From: Phascolarctobacterium_A sp034086985
GTDB taxonomy: Bacteria > Bacillota > Negativicutes > Acidaminococcales > Acidaminococcaceae
Assembly: GCA_034086985.1 (NCBI GenBank)
Contig: JAXDZG010000020.1
Span: 1 to 34,977 of the forward strand
Length of the DNA: 34,977 bases
Direction: 5' to 3'
This document shows, piece by piece, positions 32,591-34,977 of this stretch. Each line of letters begins with the position of its first letter. The first letter of the stretch is position 1. The notes below the pieces were generated by a model. The model worked only from the letters and a program-made list of their open reading frames with translations. It was not told where the DNA came from and searched no databases. A program made the position numbers and the translations under genes.

Positions 32591-32635
32591 GCGTTAGCGA
32601 GTAGGAGTCTAAATCGCACTGATTGTGCATTGACA
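32591..32635. repeat. Dispersed 45-bp repeat, copy 2
   Basis: Matches 131-175 at 38 of 45 positions. This copy can form two small hairpins: CTACCGC/GCGAGTAG (about 32586-32604, bulged) and GCAC/GTGC (32616-32619 with 32625-32628). It sits 29 nt after the uvrC stop, before the bidirectional terminator. Confidence 0.6.
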
Positions 32636-32644
32636 AGAGACAAA

Positions 32645-32682
32645 AAGCCCACAGCTTTGGCAAAGGTTGCAGCTGTGGGCTT
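32645..32682. terminator. Bidirectional terminator between uvrC and the antirepressor-like gene
   Basis: AAGCCCACAGCT (32645-32656) and AGCTGTGGGCTT (32671-32682) form a perfect 12-bp stem. Seven T follow shortly after on the plus strand; the minus-strand side reads straight into five T. It can terminate both convergent units. Confidence 0.85.
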
Positions 32683-32695
32683 AAGTTTTTTTCAT

Positions 32696-33745
32696 TTATG
32701 CAATTGCTTCCAGCTCCAGATACGTTTGGCTAGGCTGAGCGCCAGCTGCAGGAGCTGCAAGGTCTTGGATGTTTTCATTTCCTTCATTATCTATACCCTC
32801 TAATTCATCTAGCTTGCCATCAATACCCTCTAGTTCCGCCACGTCGCTACCGATGGGCTCCAGATTATCTTTACTTTGGAGCATCAGCTCTTCTTCATTA
32901 ATGGCTGCCAGAGCTTCCTCGTCCTTGGTCTCCAAGAATTTGCTAATAAAATATCTTTGCCCCTTACCGGTTACCATGGGGGTGCGAGTAATGAGCTCCT
33001 TGCCACGATTATCGGTGGTCACATTCTCCTTGATGATAAAAATACCCTGTTCAATGCATTTTTGGTAGGGCACATTCCACATTTCCCCCTGCTTGCTCTG
33101 CAGGTAGCCGTTTTGGCGCAGCCACTCAAAGAAGCGATTTTGCCCGATTTCAATGCCGTTTTGGGCCAGTAGCTTGGCCATTTCTCCTACGAGAATAGCG
33201 GTCTTGTTCTCGTACACGGCCTTGGCAAAGTCGATGCGGGGCTTGTTGCGGATAAAATAGGCGTTTTTGCGCTCGATAAGCTGGCCCTGTTGGTCGATAG
33301 TTTTTTGGTGCTGCTGTACAAGCCTTAAGGTTTCCTGGTATTTGGACTGCATCTCTGCGAGCCTTGTGGTAAGCTCTGTCAGTGCCTCTGGATTACCCTG
33401 TACCTGGGCCAAGGTCTCGGCAGTCATATAAGCACCGGTGCTTCTGATGGAGGGAATAACTTCTTTACAAATCCAACGCTTGAAGGCTTTGGCTTCGGGA
33501 AGCTTGCTGCCCAGCACCAGAGAATAGACGCCGATTTCGTTGACAAGGGTGGTTACGCGCTGTCCGTAGGGGGTGTCCAGGGTAACGTTGAGCCTGTCGT
33601 CCTCTTCTACGTGCCTAGGAATGGAGGCGGTGTGGTTCTTGTAGCCCAAAATCTGGGCCACGTCCCTGCCTACGAACCAGGTCTCGCCCTCGTATTCAGT
33701 CTTGCGTACCTTAAATTGCTCGTTTTGTACTAATTGTAATTCCAT
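32696..33745 (-). CDS. Phage antirepressor-like protein: BRO N-domain plus KilAC/ANT domain
   Basis: The 349-residue protein begins with a BRO-N domain (about 1-110: WFVGRDVAQILGYKNHTASI, LVNEIGVYSLVLGSKLPEAKAFKRWICKEVIPSIR), a DNA-binding module found in phages. A Gln-rich coiled segment (about 125-165) leads to a KilAC/ANT domain (about 170-275: KTAILVGEMAKLLAQNGIEIGQNRFFEWLRQNGYL). Such proteins relieve phage repressors or rewire host transcription. The last about 75 residues form an acidic Glu/Leu/Ile-rich tail (ELEGIDGKLDELEGIDNEG) that is not part of the usual architecture. The start has AGGAGGAAGG upstream. It is the last gene of the minus-strand cassette and ends at the bidirectional terminator. 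Confidence 0.88.
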   Translation of the reverse strand: MELQLVQNEQFKVRKTEYEGETWFVGRDVAQILGYKNHTASIPRHVEEDDRLNVTLDTPYGQRVTTLVNEIGVYSLVLGSKLPEAKAFKRWICKEVIPSIRSTGAYMTAETLAQVQGNPEALTELTTRLAEMQSKYQETLRLVQQHQKTIDQQGQLIERKNAYFIRNKPRIDFAKAVYENKTAILVGEMAKLLAQNGIEIGQNRFFEWLRQNGYLQSKQGEMWNVPYQKCIEQGIFIIKENVTTDNRGKELITRTPMVTGKGQRYFISKFLETKDEEALAAINEEELMLQSKDNLEPIGSDVAELEGIDGKLDELEGIDNEGNENIQDLAAPAAGAQPSQTYLELEAIA

Positions 33746-33775
33746 AATCCTTCCTCCTTGCTTTATTTTAGTAGA

Positions 33776-33802
33776 AAGCCCCTGTACTTAAAACAGGGGC
33801 TT
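33776..33802 (-). terminator. Hairpin between the YvrJ and antirepressor genes (possible attenuator)
   Basis: AAGCCCCTGT (33776-33785) and ACAGGGGCTT (33793-33802) form a perfect 10-bp stem around ACTTAAA. On the transcribed minus strand only TTTCT follows, so termination is probably partial; on the plus strand the tail is GTTTTG. It may lower expression of the antirepressor relative to the upstream genes. Confidence 0.5.
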
Positions 33803-33814
33803 GTTTTGTTATTC

Positions 33815-33964
33815 TTATTTAGCTGCTGCGATGACTCTGGTCAGAGCGTCAATGTTGGCGCTGAGCTGGTCAATTTTGTTTTCCATGCGTACTAAGAGAT
33901 AACAGCTTATCAACATGGGGAAGCCATAATTCGCAGCTGCGGTCAGCATTTCACTTACTTCCAT
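33815..33964 (-). CDS. YvrJ-family small membrane protein
   Basis: The 49-residue frame (MEVSEMLTAAANYGFPMLIS, then CYLLVRMENKIDQLSANIDA and a short C-terminal helix) matches the YvrJ family: one membrane helix with the NYGFPM...YLLVRME signature followed by a short amphipathic coiled helix. Function is unknown, although in size and shape it resembles a small holin-like peptide. The ATG at 33964 is chosen because AAAGGA lies 8 nt upstream; the in-frame ATG at 33973 is too close to that site. It lies 26 nt after the DUF2922 gene. Confidence 0.8.
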   Translation of the reverse strand: MEVSEMLTAAANYGFPMLISCYLLVRMENKIDQLSANIDALTRVIAAAK

Positions 33965-33990
33965 ACTTGTCATCCTTTCTTCATTTTAAA

Positions 33991-34197
33991 TTACAGCAAC
34001 ACTACGTATTCGCAGGTGTGCATGCGGGCTTCGACGATTTCTACCAGATCGCCGTAAGCGCTGTCAAAGACATTCTTATCGATAATCAGCTGCATCACAT
34101 TGGTGGCCTCCTCCAAGGTCACGTCCTCGCGGGGGTTGTTGACGATCAAAATACGCTTGTTGCCATTGGTGCATTTAAAAACCAGTTGTAATTCCAT
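33991..34197 (-). CDS. DUF2922 family protein
   Basis: The 68-residue protein shows the DUF2922 pattern: an N-terminal strand LQLVFKCTNGNKRILIVNNP, then REDVTLEEATNVMQLIIDKNVF and GDLVEIVEARMHT. It is a small Firmicute family of unknown function almost always found beside DUF1659 and YvrJ, as here. It has no signal peptide or membrane helix. An AGAAAGGAAG ribosome site precedes the ATG. Its first codons (MELQLV) and their DNA resemble those of the antirepressor gene downstream. Confidence 0.85.
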   Translation of the reverse strand: MELQLVFKCTNGNKRILIVNNPREDVTLEEATNVMQLIIDKNVFDSAYGDLVEIVEARMHTCEYVVLL

Positions 34198-34234
34198 AAA
34201 TACATTCTTCCTTTCTAAATTACTTCAAACTTTT

Positions 34235-34281
34235 GGCTCCCCTTCAAAGGGGAGCTGTCGCCTTTAGGCGACTGAGGGGTT
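34235..34281. repeat. Two-hairpin repeat element between the DUF1659 and DUF2922 genes
   Basis: GGCTCCCCTT-CAA-AGGGGAGC forms one hairpin and GTCGCCT-TT-AGGCGAC a second, followed by TGAGGGGTT. From memory, this arrangement (CTCCCC hairpin, GTC...GAC hairpin, TGAGGGG) resembles a repeat common in gut Firmicutes. Its right edge overlaps the DUF1659 stop codon. It occurs once in the window. Confidence 0.6.
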
Positions 34282-34507
34282 ACATTACTTCGGTGAGCAA
34301 ATTCTTTTCAGTGATGGAAATGTCGCTCAGCTCGGCATCGATGAGGCCGGCGATGGCTACGCCCACTGCGTATACATCCTCGTCGGATGCTGCTTCCTTC
34401 ACCTTGGGATAGTTGTGCGCCTTGTATTTATTAGCGCCGGTGCTGGTGAGACCATCCAGTACGTTGATGGTCATAGTACGTTTTGCGATAGTTTTTGCGA
34501 TTGCCAT
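34280..34507 (-). CDS. DUF1659 family protein
   Basis: The 75-residue protein has the DUF1659 pattern: TMTINVLDGLTSTGANKYKAHNYPKVKEAASDEDVYAVGVAIAGL, ending in a strand SDISITEKNLL. It is a small Firmicute family of unknown function, generally the first gene of a DUF1659-DUF2922-YvrJ set. No signal peptide or membrane helix is seen. The ribosome site is GAAAGGAG. Upstream lie two tandem palindromes (34532-34598), and its stop codon is overlapped by a two-hairpin repeat. Confidence 0.85.
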   Translation of the reverse strand: MAIAKTIAKRTMTINVLDGLTSTGANKYKAHNYPKVKEAASDEDVYAVGVAIAGLIDAELSDISITEKNLLTEVM

Positions 34508-34531
34508 GTTTAAAATCTCCTTTCAAAATGT

Positions 34532-34598
34532 AACTGTATAGCCACTATACAGTTGACGCTGTATTTTGCCTTCAAAACTGTATAGCTACTATACAGTT
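34532..34598. promoter_or_regulatory. Two tandem 23-bp palindromes, probable operator pair
   Basis: AACTGTATAG-CCA-CTATACAGTT (34532-34554) and AACTGTATAG-CTA-CTATACAGTT (34576-34598) are identical apart from one centre base; each has perfect 10-bp arms. Centres are 44 bp apart, about four helix turns, suiting binding of a dimer pair on one DNA face. They lie between the amidase stop and the DUF1659 start. A minus-strand promoter may overlap (TTGAAG near 34575 and TGTATA near 34550, 18-nt spacer). The binding protein is unknown. Confidence 0.65.
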
Positions 34599-34622
34599 GA
34601 AGCTTTCCAGCCGCTCGCCTAT

Positions 34623-34976
34623 TTATACGGTGCCTGCGAGCAATAAAAGCACCTTCCTGTAGTGCTGTGCAAGCTGCCGCACAAAGGGGCCACCCTCGAT
34701 AAGGCCGCCGCCACTGGTGGGCACATAAGCCAAATCCCAGCGAGTTTCGCTGTCGCCACTGCCAGGTCCGTAGCCATCGGCGCAGGCTGCCTCGGCATGG
34801 GTCATGACGGTTACATCGTCAATGGGAATTCCCAGGCCTGCACACAGTACCGCTACCACCTTCGCCAGCGCTACAAGCTGCAGTGTGGTGGGAGGACAGC
34901 TGCCCAAATCGGGCTTCTGGCCCTGCCAGCTAGCGTCTAGCGCGCAACACAGGGTGATGCCGATGGCACCACTGTT
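34623..34976 (-). CDS. N-acetylmuramoyl-L-alanine amidase-like protein, C-terminal part (runs off the window)
   Basis: The frame is open from the right edge of the window to a TAA at 34623, giving at least 117 residues. It reads NSGAIGITLCCALDASWQG, a TTLQLVALAKVVAVLCAGLGI segment, then VTVMTHAEAACADGYGPGSG and SETRWDLAYVP, which match the C-terminal half of amidase_2/PGRP-type peptidoglycan amidases (His in THAEAA as a zinc ligand; DGYGPGSG-D-ETRWDL signature of phage-associated members). These enzymes cleave the MurNAc-L-Ala bond and often act in lysis. The N-terminus and any signal peptide lie outside. It would be the first gene of the minus-strand cassette, 115 nt before DUF1659. Confidence 0.65.
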   Translation of the reverse strand, partial: NSGAIGITLCCALDASWQGQKPDLGSCPPTTLQLVALAKVVAVLCAGLGIPIDDVTVMTHAEAACADGYGPGSGDSETRWDLAYVPTSGGGLIEGGPFVRQLAQHYRKVLLLLAGTV

Positions 34977-34977
34977 G

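Noticed and set aside
34532..34598. Tandem palindromes as LexA boxes
   Set aside because: The half-sites contain CTGT/ACAG but the spacing (CTGT-N11-ACAG) does not fit the E. coli pattern, and the Gram-positive motif is different.
34532..34598. Tandem palindromes as the start of a CRISPR array
   Set aside because: Only two units, perfectly palindromic, with a 21-bp gap and no cas genes.

Overview
The window looks like a chromosomal segment of a Gram-positive-lineage anaerobe, most likely a Negativicute (Acidaminococcaceae/Phascolarctobacterium-like). This is an inference from gene content: an RNase J with a TTG start, a clustered uvrB-uvrA-uvrC, QueT/QueF, HflX with a clostridial-type N-terminal extension, Flp-type pilins, and the Firmicute DUF1659/DUF2922/YvrJ set. 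Core genes are moderately GC-rich; the two ends are accessory DNA and the left end is clearly AT-richer. No rRNA, tRNA or CRISPR array was seen.

Left accessory region (1-3360): the 5' end of an IS3-like transposase, a dispersed 45-bp repeat, a hairpin repeat that recurs 1.3 kb later, a probable free-standing small RNA with its own promoter and terminator, a HicA/HicB toxin-antitoxin pair behind a palindromic promoter, a 3' fragment of an Rpn-type nuclease gene, and two convergent paralogous Flp-like pilins sharing a bidirectional terminator. The second pilin has an in-frame amber codon just after the start codon that carries its best ribosome site.

Core region (3362-24388): an FKBP/SlyD-like isomerase, an acyltransferase-like membrane protein and an AlkD-like glycosylase come first, ending at a terminator. 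A sigma-A-type promoter at 5432-5460 then opens a tightly packed run of 13 same-strand genes: RNase J, FtsK, RodZ-like, YgiQ-like radical SAM protein, a substrate-binding lipoprotein, RimO, CinA, a DEAD-box helicase, HflX, a methionine gamma-lyase family protein, TctB, TctA and a membrane-anchored ComEC-like metallo-hydrolase. No terminator was seen inside the run, so it may be one long transcription unit for RNA processing, division/DNA segregation, ribosome modification and transport.

24389-32695: a preQ1-I riboswitch controls queT-queF (queuosine precursor uptake and synthesis). After a strong terminator, a separate promoter with a possible LexA-like box drives uvrB-uvrA-uvrC (nucleotide excision repair). 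A second copy of the 45-bp repeat and a bidirectional terminator follow uvrC.

Right accessory region (32696-34977, all minus strand): the C-terminus of a peptidoglycan amidase, two tandem 23-bp palindromes resembling operators, then DUF1659, a two-hairpin repeat, DUF2922, YvrJ and a BRO/KilAC antirepressor-like protein. This is a compact phage-derived or phage-like cassette of largely unknown function. Together with the pilin pair, the small RNA and the JAMM-motif HflX, it is where undescribed biology is most likely.
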